A program made the translations under genes and the position numbers. Positions 31,137-40,544 of a stretch of DNA of 64,000 nt are shown piece by piece. The notes under the pieces are model-generated. The model worked only from the letters and a program-made list of their open reading frames with translations. It was not told the DNA's origin and ran no database searches. Numbering within the stretch: the first letter of the stretch is position 1; each line of letters begins with the position of its first letter. Source of the stretch: Knoellia koreensis (lineage in GTDB: Bacteria > Actinomycetota > Actinomycetes > Actinomycetales > Dermatophilaceae); assembly GCF_013041615.1 (NCBI RefSeq), contig NZ_JABEPQ010000002.1, positions 62,001 to 126,000 of the forward strand. The letters are read 5' to 3'.

Positions 31137-33698
31137 TTGCCCGGCACCAACCTGACGCGTGACGAGGCCGCCGCGCGCGCCACCCTCGTGACCGTCGACC
31201 ACTACGACGTCGCCCTCGACCTGACGACCTCGGACACGACGTTCCGCACCACCACGACGGTGACCTTCGACAGCGCACGTCCGGGCGAGGCCACGTTCAT
31301 CGACCTGATCGCACCGTCGGTCGAGGCGATCACCCTCAACGGCGAGCCGCTCGACCCGGCCGCGCATGTCGCCGACGGGCGCATAACCCTCCCGACCACC
31401 GCCGAGCGCAACACGCTCACGGTCGACGCGACCGCGGCATACATGAACACCGGCGAGGGGCTGCACCGGTTCGTCGACCCGGTCGACCAGGAGGTCTACC
31501 TCTACTCCCAGTTCGAGGTCGCGGACGCGCGGCGCATGTTCGCCGTCTTCGAGCAGCCCGACCTCAAGGCGACGTTCTCGTTCACCGTGACCGCGCCCGA
31601 CCACTGGCAGGTCGTCTCCAACTCCCCCACCCCGGAGCCGGTGCCGGTGCGCGAGGGCGTCGCCCGCTGGGAGTTCGCCCCGACACCGACGATGTCGTGC
31701 TACATCACCGCGCTCGTCGCCGGCCCGTATGCCGTGGTGCGCGACGAGGTGCAGACGCGCAAGGGTGTCGTGCCGCTCGGCATCTTCTGCCGCAAGTCGC
31801 TGCTCGACCACCTCGACGCCGACAACGTGTTCGACTGCACCAAAAGGGGATTCGCGTTCTTCGAGGAGGAGTTCGACAGCGAGTACCCGTTCGAGAAGTA
31901 CGACCAGCTGTTCACGCCCGAGTACAACATGGGCGCGATGGAGAACGCCGGCGCCGTCACCATCAACGAGATCTACATCTTCCGCGCCAAGGTGACCGAG
32001 GCGTTGGTCGAGCGGCGGGCCCTGACCCTGCTGCACGAGCTGGCGCACATGTGGTTCGGCAACCTCGTGACGATGAAGTGGTGGAACGACCTGTGGCTCA
32101 ACGAGTCGTTCGCCGAGTGGTCGTCCTCGACCTGCCAGGCCGAGGCCACCCAGTGGACCGACGCGTGGACCACCTTCGGCATCTCGGAGAAGGCCTGGGC
32201 CTACCGCCAGGACCAGCTCTCCTCGACCCACCCGATCGTCGCGCCGATCCGTGACCTGCAGGACGTCGAGGTCAACTTCGACGGCATCACGTACGCCAAG
32301 GGCGCCTCGGTGCTCAAGCAGCTCGTCGCCTACGTCGGCCGCGACGCGTTCCGGGACGGGCTGCGGGCCTACTTCCGCAAGCACGCCTGGGGCAACACGA
32401 CCCTGGGCGACCTGCTGTCCGAGCTGGAGCAGACCTCGGGCCGCGACCTGGGCACGTGGTCCAAGCTCTGGCTCGAGACAGCCGGCGTCAACACGTTGCG
32501 TCCCGTCGTCGAGACCGACGACCAGGGCCTCGTCTCCTCCGCAGTGATCGAGCAGACCCACGCCGAGGACTACCCGACGCTGCGACCGCACCGGCTCGCG
32601 GTGGGGCTCTACGACGTGCAGGACGTCGACGGCGCCGACCGCCTCGTGCGCACCGACCGGTTCGAGCTCGACGCCGACGGGGAGTCCACCGACCTCCCGC
32701 AGCTCATCGGCCGACCGGCGCCGGACCTGGTGCTCGTCAACGACGACGACCTGGCCTACGCCAAGATCCGGCTCGACCAGCGCTCGCTGGCCACCGCGCT
32801 GGACCACCCGCGCGGTTTCGTCGACAGCCTGCCGCGAGCGCTGGTGCTCGGCGCCGCGTGGGACATGACCCGCGACGCCGAGATGCGGTCCCGCGACTAC
32901 GTCGACCTGGTGCTGGCGTCGCTGCCGGGCGAGGACAACTCGACGATGCTGCGTACCGTCCTGGTCCAGCTGCGCACGACCCTGGAGATGTACGTCGCAC
33001 CCGATGCCCGCGCCGAGGTCACCGCCGACGCGACCACGCGGCTGCGGGCGCTCGTCGAGTCCGCCGCGCCGGGCAGTGACGCCCAGTTCCAGCTGCTGAC
33101 GGCGTATGCCGCGTTGCAGCCCGGCGGCGACCACGCCACCTGGCTGCGTGGCCTGCTCGAGGGCACCGAGAAGCTCGACGGGCTCGAGGTCGACACCGAG
33201 CTGCGGTGGACCCTGCTCATCGCCCTCGCCCGGGTCGGGGCGGCCACGGTCGCCGAGGTCGATGCCGAGCACGAGCGCGACGCCACCGCCACGGGTCGCG
33301 AGCGCGCCGCCCAGGCCAAGGCGTCGATGCCCACCGCCGAGGCGAAGGCCGACGCGTGGCGGGCGGGCGTCGAGGAGGACGGCCTGCCGAACTCGGTGCT
33401 CCAGGCCGTCGCGACCGGCTTCGGCACGGCCCTCGACCGCACGCTGCTCGAGCCCTATGTCGAGAAGTACCACGCGATGCTGGACACGGTGCAGGACAAG
33501 GGATCCCACGCGCTGGTGGAGATCATCGTCACCGGCTTCTACCCCATGCCCCTCGCCGACCAGCGGTTGCTCGACGCCACCCAGCAGTGGCTCGACAGCC
33601 ACCCGGACGCACCGGCCGCGCTGCGCCGCCTCGTCGTGGAGAACCGTGACCCGGTCGCGCGCGCCCTGCGGGCCCAGGCCAGGGATGCCGATGCCTGA
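31137..33698 (+). CDS. pepN: Aminopeptidase N (M1 family)
   Basis: 853 residues from the TTG at 31137 (LPGTNLTRDEAAARA), chosen because GGAG lies about 8 bases upstream. The exopeptidase motif GAMEN is at residue 266 and the zinc site HELAH at 300-304 with the second Glu in WLNESFAEW. The C-terminal ERAP1-like helical domain is complete. Cytoplasmic removal of N-terminal residues from peptides. Overlaps mscS by eight bases. Confidence 0.96.
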   Translation: MPGTNLTRDEAAARATLVTVDHYDVALDLTTSDTTFRTTTTVTFDSARPGEATFIDLIAPSVEAITLNGEPLDPAAHVADGRITLPTTAERNTLTVDATAAYMNTGEGLHRFVDPVDQEVYLYSQFEVADARRMFAVFEQPDLKATFSFTVTAPDHWQVVSNSPTPEPVPVREGVARWEFAPTPTMSCYITALVAGPYAVVRDEVQTRKGVVPLGIFCRKSLLDHLDADNVFDCTKRGFAFFEEEFDSEYPFEKYDQLFTPEYNMGAMENAGAVTINEIYIFRAKVTEALVERRALTLLHELAHMWFGNLVTMKWWNDLWLNESFAEWSSSTCQAEATQWTDAWTTFGISEKAWAYRQDQLSSTHPIVAPIRDLQDVEVNFDGITYAKGASVLKQLVAYVGRDAFRDGLRAYFRKHAWGNTTLGDLLSELEQTSGRDLGTWSKLWLETAGVNTLRPVVETDDQGLVSSAVIEQTHAEDYPTLRPHRLAVGLYDVQDVDGADRLVRTDRFELDADGESTDLPQLIGRPAPDLVLVNDDDLAYAKIRLDQRSLATALDHPRGFVDSLPRALVLGAAWDMTRDAEMRSRDYVDLVLASLPGEDNSTMLRTVLVQLRTTLEMYVAPDARAEVTADATTRLRALVESAAPGSDAQFQLLTAYAALQPGGDHATWLRGLLEGTEKLDGLEVDTELRWTLLIALARVGAATVAEVDAEHERDATATGRERAAQAKASMPTAEAKADAWRAGVEEDGLPNSVLQAVATGFGTALDRTLLEPYVEKYHAMLDTVQDKGSHALVEIIVTGFYPMPLADQRLLDATQQWLDSHPDAPAALRRLVVENRDPVARALRAQARDADA

Positions 33699-34668
33699 CC
33701 GGCTCACCAGCGTGCTCGCCGACCTGAGCCCGGAGAAGGTCTGGGACTGGTTCAACGGCGCGCCGCTCAAGATCGTCATCACCCTCGTGGTGGCCTTCGC
33801 GCTGCGCTTCGTCCTGCAGCGGCTCATCGGGCGCATGGTCAAGGTGACGCTCGCGCGGGCCGACGCGCGGCGGGCGCAGGAGCCCGGTCGGGCGCGGCGC
33901 GCGCTCGCGCAGGCGGCCGGCATACTCCACGAACGTCACCGTCAGCGCACGCTCACCATGGCCTCGCTGCTGCGCAGCATCACCACGGTCGTCATTGCGC
34001 TGATCACGATCCTCACGATCATGGCGATCCTCGGCATCCCGCTCGCGCCGCTGCTGGCGTCGGCGGGTGTCGGTGGTGTCGCGCTCGGTTTCGGCGCGCA
34101 GAGCCTCGTCAAGGACTTCCTCTCCGGCATCTTCATGATCCTCGAGGACCAGTACGGCGTGGGCGACATCATCGACACCGGCGAGGCGACCGGCACGGTC
34201 GAGGAGGTGACCCTGCGGGTGACCCGGCTGCGCGACGCCCAGGGCGTGGTCTGGTACATCCGCAACGGTGAGATCATCCGGATCGGCAACAAGAGCCAGG
34301 GCTGGTCGACCGCGATCGTCGACATCCCGGTCGCCTACAGCGAGAACCTCGAGAAGGTCATCCCGCTCATCCGCGAGGTGGTCCACGACATCGACGAGGA
34401 ACCGCAGTGGCAGGACAAGCTGCTCGAGGAGCCGCAGGTGATGGGCGTCGAGTCGATGACCGGCAACGTCGTGACCATCCGGGTGCTGGCCAAGACCGCA
34501 CCCGAGCAGCAGTACGGCGTCTCGCGTGAGATCCGCGAGCGGGTCAAGGCGGCGTTCGACGAGCACGGGATCAAGGCGCCGGTGGTGAGCCCGTTCGGGC
34601 CGATGCCGGGCGCGAGTGGGTCGAGTGGCGCGAGCGGGGCGGGCGCCCCGGGAGGGACAAAGCCGTGA
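33691..34668 (+). CDS. Small-conductance mechanosensitive channel (MscS family)
   Basis: 325 residues from the ATG at 33691 (another ATG two codons earlier). Three membrane helices; the pore helix [21 protein letters not shown] is near residue 125, followed by the beta domain [22 protein letters not shown]. The C terminus is a Gly/Ser-rich tail. Opens under membrane tension to release solutes. Lies between pepN and glbO with overlaps on both sides. Confidence 0.95.
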   Translation: MPDRLTSVLADLSPEKVWDWFNGAPLKIVITLVVAFALRFVLQRLIGRMVKVTLARADARRAQEPGRARRALAQAAGILHERHRQRTLTMASLLRSITTVVIALITILTIMAILGIPLAPLLASAGVGGVALGFGAQSLVKDFLSGIFMILEDQYGVGDIIDTGEATGTVEEVTLRVTRLRDAQGVVWYIRNGEIIRIGNKSQGWSTAIVDIPVAYSENLEKVIPLIREVVHDIDEEPQWQDKLLEEPQVMGVESMTGNVVTIRVLAKTAPEQQYGVSREIRERVKAAFDEHGIKAPVVSPFGPMPGASGSSGASGAGAPGGTKP

Positions 34669-35063
34669 GTATGCCGGGTGGCGGCCAGAGCTTCTACGAC
34701 CAGGTCGGCGGGCACGAGACGTTCGTCAAGCTGGTGCACGAGTTCTACGTCGGCGTGGCGGGCGACCCCGCGCTGCGGGCGCTCTACCCCGAGGATGACC
34801 TCGGCCCGGCCGAGGTGCGACTGCGGATGTTCCTCGAGCAGTACTGGGGTGGCCCGACGACGTACTCGCAGGAGCGCGGGCACCCGCGACTGCGGATGCG
34901 GCACCACCCGTTCAAGGTGACGCCGGCGCAGCGCGACCGGTGGCTGCACCACATGATGGCGGCGGTCGACACGCTCGGGCTGGCGCCCGCCGACGACCTC
35001 ATTCTGCGTGACTACCTCGAGCGGGCCGCGCACTCGCTGGTCAACTCCCTCGAGGACGAGTAG
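34665..35063 (+). CDS. glbO: Truncated haemoglobin, group II (GlbO type)
   Basis: 132 residues. [19 protein letters not shown] start, proximal His in [11 protein letters not shown], Trp G8 in AQRDRWLHH, Tyr in LRALYPEDD. Group II globins bind oxygen and help with oxidative or nitrosative stress. GTG at 34665 with GGGAGGGAC upstream; an ATG at 34671 lies inside a GTATGCCG octamer. GTGA overlap with mscS. Confidence 0.95.
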   Translation: MSMPGGGQSFYDQVGGHETFVKLVHEFYVGVAGDPALRALYPEDDLGPAEVRLRMFLEQYWGGPTTYSQERGHPRLRMRHHPFKVTPAQRDRWLHHMMAAVDTLGLAPADDLILRDYLERAAHSLVNSLEDE

Positions 35064-35099
35064 CCCGCGCCCGCTGCTCACGGTGCAGGCGTCGGCGGC

Positions 35100-35175
35100 A
35101 CGTGCATTCCTGTCCGTTTCGGCACGAATGCACGTTCGGCGGCCCACCCGAGGTGCATTCGTGACAGGTACGCCA
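35100..35175. repeat. GTGCATTC-type palindromes between convergent genes
   Basis: ACGTGCATTC at 35100-35109 pairs with GAATGCACGT at 35126-35135, and a third related copy GAGGTGCATTCGTGACAGG lies at 35150-35168; its GACAGG can pair with CCTGTC at 35109-35114. Related to 20026-20090. Confidence 0.5.
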
Positions 35176-35210
35176 CGTCTCCACGTGCGCGCCGTCGGCC
35201 GCGGCCTTGG

Positions 35211-35762
35211 TCAGGACCAGGTGCTGGGGGCGGTGGCCTTCGCGGACGGGAGGCGACTGCCCTGAGCCCAGTCGTCGAACCACGCCGGCAGCTCACCTGC
35301 AGGCTCCCCGTCCACGCCGAGCAGCTCGCGCAGCTCGTCGGTGCCGACTCCTCCGCCGCTGCGCCGCAGGAACCGGGCCCGCACCCAGGCCCGCGCGTAG
35401 ATCTCGCCGCCGACGACGAACCGCTGCTCCATGACGGCGGTGTTGTCGTCGTAGCCGGCGATGCGGGTCTCCAGGTCGTAGCGCTGCCCGAGCTCGAGGG
35501 ACTTGCGGTAGGTGATGGTCTGCTGGACGACCACCGGGTAGAGACCGGCCCGCGTGATGAGCGGAGCCATCCCGCTGCGCAGCATGAAGTCGACGCGACC
35601 GAGGTCCATGAGGGAGAGGTAGACGCCGTTGTTCATGTGCCGTAGCACGTCGAGGTCGCTGAGCCGCACCCGCATCGGGGTCACGCACACGTCGGTGACC
35701 TCGAGTCGGCTGCGCCGCGACACGGTGAGCCGGAGCCAGAGCAGCCGCAGCAGGTGGTTCAT
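35211..35762 (-). CDS. Thioesterase-superfamily protein (4HBT, THEM6-like)
   Basis: 183 residues. The hotdog-fold signature is VRLSDLDVLRHMNNGVYLSLMDLGRVDF near residue 33, with the catalytic Asp in SDLDVLRHMNN. Probably hydrolyses an acyl-thioester; substrate unknown. Divergent from the TetR gene, with a perfect TTACCTAAC palindrome in between, so it is likely that regulator's target. Confidence 0.88.
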   Translation of the reverse strand: MNHLLRLLWLRLTVSRRSRLEVTDVCVTPMRVRLSDLDVLRHMNNGVYLSLMDLGRVDFMLRSGMAPLITRAGLYPVVVQQTITYRKSLELGQRYDLETRIAGYDDNTAVMEQRFVVGGEIYARAWVRARFLRRSGGGVGTDELRELLGVDGEPAGELPAWFDDWAQGSRLPSAKATAPSTWS

Positions 35763-35780
35763 CGCACGTCCTCGGGGTTG

Positions 35781-35815
35781 TTACCTAACAGTTGTTAGGT
35801 AACAGATGTTAGGCT
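35781..35815. promoter_or_regulatory. TetR operator and leaderless promoter
   Basis: TTACCTAAC (35781-35789) and GTTAGGTAA (35794-35802) form a perfect inverted repeat; a third half-site GTTAGG follows at 35808-35813. TAGGCT (35810-35815) lies seven bases before the regulator ATG. One protein can control both divergent genes. Confidence 0.75.
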
Positions 35816-35822
35816 GCCGGGT

Positions 35823-36452
35823 ATGCCGCGGTCAACCACCCGCACGAACGTCGCCTCCGCGCCCCGCGGCGTCGGTCCGGCGCTGCGCGACCACCTCGTC
35901 GACACCACCATCACGCTCATCGACGAGTCGGAGGACGAGTCGCGAATCTCGTTGCGCGCCATGGCCAGAGCGGCCGGTGTAGCCGCACCTTCGATCTACC
36001 CGCACTTCCCCGACCGGGATGCCCTGCTCGCCGCTGCGATGGACCGCAGCTGGGAGCAGCTGCTCGACGAGATCGTGGCCGCGGCCACCGCCGCCCGAAC
36101 CCCGCGCAGCCGGCTGCTGCGCGGCTGCCGGGCCTACGTCGCCTTCGCCCAGCGGCACCCGTTGCGCTACTCGCTCATGACACGCAGCACCACTGCCTCC
36201 CCCGCGGCCCGCCGCGCCCTCGAGCTCCTGACCACGAGCCTCACCCTCACCTGCGACGACAAGGCTCCACGCGGCATACCCATCAGTCGGGGCGCCGCCG
36301 CGCTCTCCACCGCCCTCCACGGCCTGGCCAGCATGCACAGGTCGGACGCCCCGTCGCTGTGGCTCGGCGGGTTCACCCAGGCGCAGGTGCTCGAGACCGT
36401 CGTCGACGCCGCCATCACCGCAACCGCCAAGGTCCATCTACCAAGACGGTGA
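35823..36452 (+). CDS. TetR-family regulator
   Basis: 209 residues. Helix-turn-helix ISLRAMARAAGVAAPSIYPHFPDRDALLAA near residue 40, then a ligand domain of the type seen with LRGCRAYVAFAQRHPLRYSLM. Presumably binds the adjacent palindrome and represses itself and the thioesterase. The ATG lies within a GTATGCCG octamer. Ligand unknown, possibly an acyl-CoA. Confidence 0.9.
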   Translation: MPRSTTRTNVASAPRGVGPALRDHLVDTTITLIDESEDESRISLRAMARAAGVAAPSIYPHFPDRDALLAAAMDRSWEQLLDEIVAAATAARTPRSRLLRGCRAYVAFAQRHPLRYSLMTRSTTASPAARRALELLTTSLTLTCDDKAPRGIPISRGAAALSTALHGLASMHRSDAPSLWLGGFTQAQVLETVVDAAITATAKVHLPRR

Positions 36453-36498
36453 CTTCCGGGTTTCGCGCAGGCAGCCTCATGGGGAACGATGGGTCCTC

Positions 36499-38202
36499 GT
36501 GACTGCTCCGCTCACCACCCACCTCATCCACCCCGCCGACTCCGCCGACGCCGCCTGGTGGCGCCACGCGGTGATCTACCAGATCTACCCGCGCTCGTGG
36601 TCCGACGCGTCCGGCGACGGCATCGGCGACCTGCCCGGCATCACCGCCCGGCTCCAGCACCTGAAGGACCTGGGCGTCGACGCCGTGTGGTTCTCGCCCT
36701 TCTACACCTCGCCGCAGGCCGACGCGGGCTACGACGTCGCCGACTACCGCGACATCGACCACCTCTTCGGCAGCCTCGCGGACGCCGACGCGATGGTCGC
36801 GAAGATCCACGAGCTCGGCCTCAAGGTGATCGTCGACCTCGTGCCCAACCACACCTCCGACGAGCACGCGTGGTTCAAGGCGGCGCTCGCGGCCGGCCCC
36901 GGCTCCCCCGAGCGCGACCGCTACATGTTCCGCGACGGCAAGGGCGCCGATGGTAGCGAGCCGCCGAACGACTGGAACTCCGTCTTCGGCGGCCCCGGCT
37001 GGACCCGCGTAACCGAGGCAGACGGCAGCCTCGGCCAGTGGTACCTCCACCTCTTCGACACCAAGCAGCCGGACCTCAACTGGGACAACGAGGAGGTGCG
37101 CGCCGAGTTCGAGGCGATCCTGCGCTTCTGGCTCGACCGCGGCATCGACGGGTTCCGGGTCGACGTGGCCCACGGCCTCGTCAAGGAGCCCGGCCTGCCC
37201 GACTACGACGCCGAGCTGCACATCCTCGACGGCGAGATCAAGGACGGCTCGCCGCGCCCGCCCATGTGGGACCAGGACGGTGTCCACGAGGTCTACCGCG
37301 CCTGGCGCAAGGTGCTCGACAGCTACGGCCAGCCCGACCGCATCCTGTGCGCCGAGGCGTGGGTGCGTCCGCAGGAGCGCGCGGTCCGCTACGTGCGCCC
37401 CGACGAGATGCACCAGGCGTTCAACTTCGACTTCCTCCAGACGCAGTGGCGCGCCGCCGACCTGCGCGAGGTCATCCAGTCCTCGCTCGAGGCGGCCGAC
37501 TCGGTGGGCGCGCCCTCGACCTGGGTGCTGTCCAACCACGACGTCGTGCGGCACGCGTCGCGGCTCGGCCTGCCGGTCGGCGAGCGCCGCCCCAACGGCA
37601 TCGGCCCGGACGACCCGCAGCCCGACCGCGAGCTCGGCCTGCGCCGGGCCCGCGCCGCGACGACGCTGATGCTGTCCCTGCCGGGTGGCGCCTACCTCTA
37701 CCAGGGTGAGGAGCTCGGCCTGCCGGACTCGACCGACATGCCGGCGAAGTACCGCCAGGACCCGACGTTCATCCGCACCAAGGGCAAGGAGATCGGCCGC
37801 GACGGCTGCCGTGTGCCGATCCCGTGGGAGAAGGACGCTCCGTCGTTCGGGTTCGGGCCGGGCGCCGAGACGTGGCTGCCCCAGCCGGAGGTCTACGGCG
37901 AGTATGCCGTCGACCAGCAGGTGGGCGTCGAGGGTTCGACGCTCGAGCTCTACCGGACGGTGCTGCGGTTGCGCCACGAGCGCCAGCTCGGCACCGGCGG
38001 GCTCCAGGAGTTCGAGGGCCTCGGCGACGACGTCGTCGCGCTCGTCAACACCGGTCAGGGCGAGGACACCCTCGTCGTCGCCAACCTCGGTGCCGAGCCG
38101 GTTGCCCTGCCCGAGGGTGCCGAGGTGCTGGTGGCGTCTGGTGAGCTGACCGACGACGGCCAGGTGCCGACCGACACGACCGTCTGGGCGCGCCTGGCCT
38201 GA
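36499..38202 (+). CDS. Glycoside hydrolase family 13, alpha-glucosidase type
   Basis: 567 residues. VIYQIYPRSWSDASGDGIGD start is typical of oligo-1,6-/alpha-glucosidases. Catalytic residues: nucleophile Asp in GFRVDVAHGL, acid Glu in LCAEAWVRP, and Asp in LSNHDVVRHASR. Cytoplasmic; cleaves terminal alpha-linked glucose from malto- or isomalto-oligosaccharides or trehalose-like substrates. GTG start. Followed by a strong nested palindrome at 38221. Confidence 0.93.
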   Translation: MTAPLTTHLIHPADSADAAWWRHAVIYQIYPRSWSDASGDGIGDLPGITARLQHLKDLGVDAVWFSPFYTSPQADAGYDVADYRDIDHLFGSLADADAMVAKIHELGLKVIVDLVPNHTSDEHAWFKAALAAGPGSPERDRYMFRDGKGADGSEPPNDWNSVFGGPGWTRVTEADGSLGQWYLHLFDTKQPDLNWDNEEVRAEFEAILRFWLDRGIDGFRVDVAHGLVKEPGLPDYDAELHILDGEIKDGSPRPPMWDQDGVHEVYRAWRKVLDSYGQPDRILCAEAWVRPQERAVRYVRPDEMHQAFNFDFLQTQWRAADLREVIQSSLEAADSVGAPSTWVLSNHDVVRHASRLGLPVGERRPNGIGPDDPQPDRELGLRRARAATTLMLSLPGGAYLYQGEELGLPDSTDMPAKYRQDPTFIRTKGKEIGRDGCRVPIPWEKDAPSFGFGPGAETWLPQPEVYGEYAVDQQVGVEGSTLELYRTVLRLRHERQLGTGGLQEFEGLGDDVVALVNTGQGEDTLVVANLGAEPVALPEGAEVLVASGELTDDGQVPTDTTVWARLA

Positions 38203-38220
38203 CGCGGGGCCTCCGCAGCG

Positions 38221-38285
38221 AAACGGGGGTTGCGTGCATGAAACGGGCAGTATTTCCCCCCGTTTCATGTGAGCAACCCCCGTTT
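38221..38285. terminator. Nested double palindrome after the alpha-glucosidase gene
   Basis: Outer arms AAACGGGGGTTGC (38221-38233) and GCAACCCCCGTTT (38273-38285) are perfect over 13 pairs; inner arms CATGAAACGGG (38237-38247) and CCCGTTTCATG (38259-38269) are perfect over 11. TTTT follows at 38283. Probably a transcription end between two co-oriented genes. Confidence 0.7.
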
Positions 38286-38321
38286 TGCGTTCTCGGCACG
38301 GACACGCGGCAGACTGGCCCG

Positions 38322-39128
38322 GTGCGCGCCGCCGACTTCCCGTACTTCGACGCCCCCACGCCGGTCGGCCTCGCCCACCGCGGCGGGGCCAAGCTCGAGG
38401 CCAACCTCGGTCTCGAGAACACCATGGCGGCCTTCCGCCAGGCGGTGGCCATGGGTTACCGCTATCTCGAGACCGATGTCCACGGCACCGCCGACGGGCA
38501 CCTGTTGGCCTTCCACGACCTGCGCCTCGACCGGGTCACCGACGGCACCGGCCGCATCGCCGAGCTCACCCTCGCCGACGTGCAGCGGGCCCGGATCAAC
38601 GGCTCCGAGCCGGTGCCGCTGCTGTCGGACCTGCTCGAGGAGTTCCCGGACGTCCGGCTCAACATCGACGTCAAGGCGCCCGGTGCGATCGAGCCCCTCG
38701 CCCGGGTGCTGCGCGAGCATGACGCCGTCGACCGCGTCTGCGTCGCGTCGTTCTCGACCAAACGCCTGCGCGCCGTGCGCCGCCTCGTCGGGCCACGGCT
38801 GGCGACGTCGGCCGGTCCGTCCGAGGTGGGACTGCTCCGCCTGACCCCGCAGCGCCTGGTCGGCATGCTGCGCTCCCCCGCCGTCGCCGTGCAGGTGCCC
38901 ACCGGCGCCGTCGTGGGCGGGCGTCGGGTCGACCTCGTCACCGAGTCGTTCGTGCAGCGCGCCCACGACCTCGGCAAGCACGTGCACGTCTGGACCATCG
39001 ACGACGCGGCCGAGATGAACCGGCTCTTCGACCTCGGTGTCGATGGCATCGTCTCCGACCGCATCGACACCCTTGCCGAGGTGCTGGCCGCGCGGGGCCG
39101 CCCGCTGGTGCCGCACACCCCGCGTTAG
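38322..39128 (+). CDS. Glycerophosphodiester phosphodiesterase
   Basis: 268 residues from the GTG at 38322. GLAHRGGAKLEANLGLENTM holds the catalytic His-Arg, then YRYLETDVHGTADGHLLAFHD with the metal-binding Glu/Asp and second His, and VWTIDDAAEMNRLFDLGVDGIVSDRID. Releases glycerol 3-phosphate from glycerophosphodiesters. A -10-like CAGACT lies six bases before the start. Confidence 0.93.
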   Translation: MRAADFPYFDAPTPVGLAHRGGAKLEANLGLENTMAAFRQAVAMGYRYLETDVHGTADGHLLAFHDLRLDRVTDGTGRIAELTLADVQRARINGSEPVPLLSDLLEEFPDVRLNIDVKAPGAIEPLARVLREHDAVDRVCVASFSTKRLRAVRRLVGPRLATSAGPSEVGLLRLTPQRLVGMLRSPAVAVQVPTGAVVGGRRVDLVTESFVQRAHDLGKHVHVWTIDDAAEMNRLFDLGVDGIVSDRIDTLAEVLAARGRPLVPHTPR

Positions 39129-39137
39129 CGTGGGCGG

Positions 39138-40544
39138 GTGACCCGACCCGACACGACCGCCGCGACACCGAGCGACACCCGCGGCGGGGTCTTCGGGTCG
39201 GAGCACCTGCTGCTGTCCCTGGCGCTGGTCGCCCTGATCACGGTGATCGCGTTCGAGGGCATGGCCGTCTCCACCGCGATGCCGGAGGCCGCGCGCGAGC
39301 TCGACGCCGTGCGGTCCTACGGCCTGGCGTTCTCGGTGATGCTCACCGCGCAGCTGCTCGGCATCGTCCTCGCCGGCGTCTGGTGCGACCGCTCGGGCGC
39401 GCTGCCGTCCCTGTATGCCGGACAGGTCCTCTTCGCGGTCGGCTGCGGCCTGTGCGGATCGGCCGGGTCGTTCGGTCCCTTCCTGCTCGGGCGCGGCGTC
39501 GCCGGCCTCGGGGCCGGCCTCATCATCGTGGCGGGCTATGTCGTCATCGGGCGCGCGTACCCGGAGTCGTTGCGCCCCAAGGTTTTCAGTGTCATCAGTG
39601 CGGCCTGGGTGCTGCCGTCGCTCATCGGTCCGCCCATCGCCGCATGGGTGACGACCACGTGGTCATGGCGCTGGGTCTTCTGGCTCGTCGTGGTGCCGGT
39701 GGTCGTCGCCCTGGTCGCGATCGTCGCGCGCCGCGGCCAGATCAGCGGCGCGGATGCCGGCGTCGACGCGTCGGGGCGCGACCACCGCGCGCACCGGCGG
39801 GCAGCGTGGTTCGGCCTGGCCATCGCGCTGTCGGCGGGGGCCCTCCAGTGGGGCACGCACGAGTTCGAGCCGACGTGGTCGACCAAGACGGCGCTGGCTC
39901 TCGTCGGCGTTGCCGGGCTGGCCATCGCGGCGCCCGCGCTCCTGCCCTCCGGCACGTGGGTCATGCGCCGCGGCCTGCCGTCGGTGATGCTCGCGCGGTT
40001 CCTCTTCACCTGCTCCTTCTTCGGCACCATCACCTACATCCCGCTCATGCTCGTCAACGAGCGCGGACTGTCCCTCGGCGCCGCCGGTGCCGTCCTCGCG
40101 GTCGGGTCGCTGGGCTGGTCGACGGGCTCGTGGATCCAGGGGCGTGACCGGTTCGCGGGCCGTCGTGCGCACCTCGTCTCGGTCGGGGCCGGGTGCTTGT
40201 GCACGGGGCTGCTGGCCGTCGTGGCCGTCACCCACTTCGGCTGGTGGCCCTACCTCATCGCCCCCGCCCTGGTGCTGTGCGGCATCGGCATGGGACTCGG
40301 CACCGCGAGCATCTCGGTGCTGGCGCTGTCGCTGACTCCGGCGTCCGAGCACGGAGCCACCTCGTCCTCACTCCAGCTGTCGGACGTGCTCGGCTCGGTC
40401 GTCGGCGTCGCCGCCGCGGGTGCGGTCTTCGCCGCCCTGCACACCGAGGCGGGTCGCGACGTGCCCGTCTTCGTCGGCAGCTGGCTGGGGCTCGCGGGCG
40501 TGGCTGCGCTCGGGATCCTGGCGGGTCAGCGGATCAGGACGTGA
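39138..40544 (+). CDS. MFS transporter
   Basis: 468 residues, about 14 membrane helices, with LAGVWCDRSGALPSLYAG (loop 2-3 motif) and GLGAGLIIVAGYVVIGRAYPESLRPKVFS. It resembles drug:proton antiporters. TAGCGT lies six bases before the GTG, so a leaderless transcript is probable even though the previous gene ends only nine bases upstream. The last 19 bases overlap the convergent gene. Confidence 0.9.
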   Translation: MTRPDTTAATPSDTRGGVFGSEHLLLSLALVALITVIAFEGMAVSTAMPEAARELDAVRSYGLAFSVMLTAQLLGIVLAGVWCDRSGALPSLYAGQVLFAVGCGLCGSAGSFGPFLLGRGVAGLGAGLIIVAGYVVIGRAYPESLRPKVFSVISAAWVLPSLIGPPIAAWVTTTWSWRWVFWLVVVPVVVALVAIVARRGQISGADAGVDASGRDHRAHRRAAWFGLAIALSAGALQWGTHEFEPTWSTKTALALVGVAGLAIAAPALLPSGTWVMRRGLPSVMLARFLFTCSFFGTITYIPLMLVNERGLSLGAAGAVLAVGSLGWSTGSWIQGRDRFAGRRAHLVSVGAGCLCTGLLAVVAVTHFGWWPYLIAPALVLCGIGMGLGTASISVLALSLTPASEHGATSSSLQLSDVLGSVVGVAAAGAVFAALHTEAGRDVPVFVGSWLGLAGVAALGILAGQRIRT

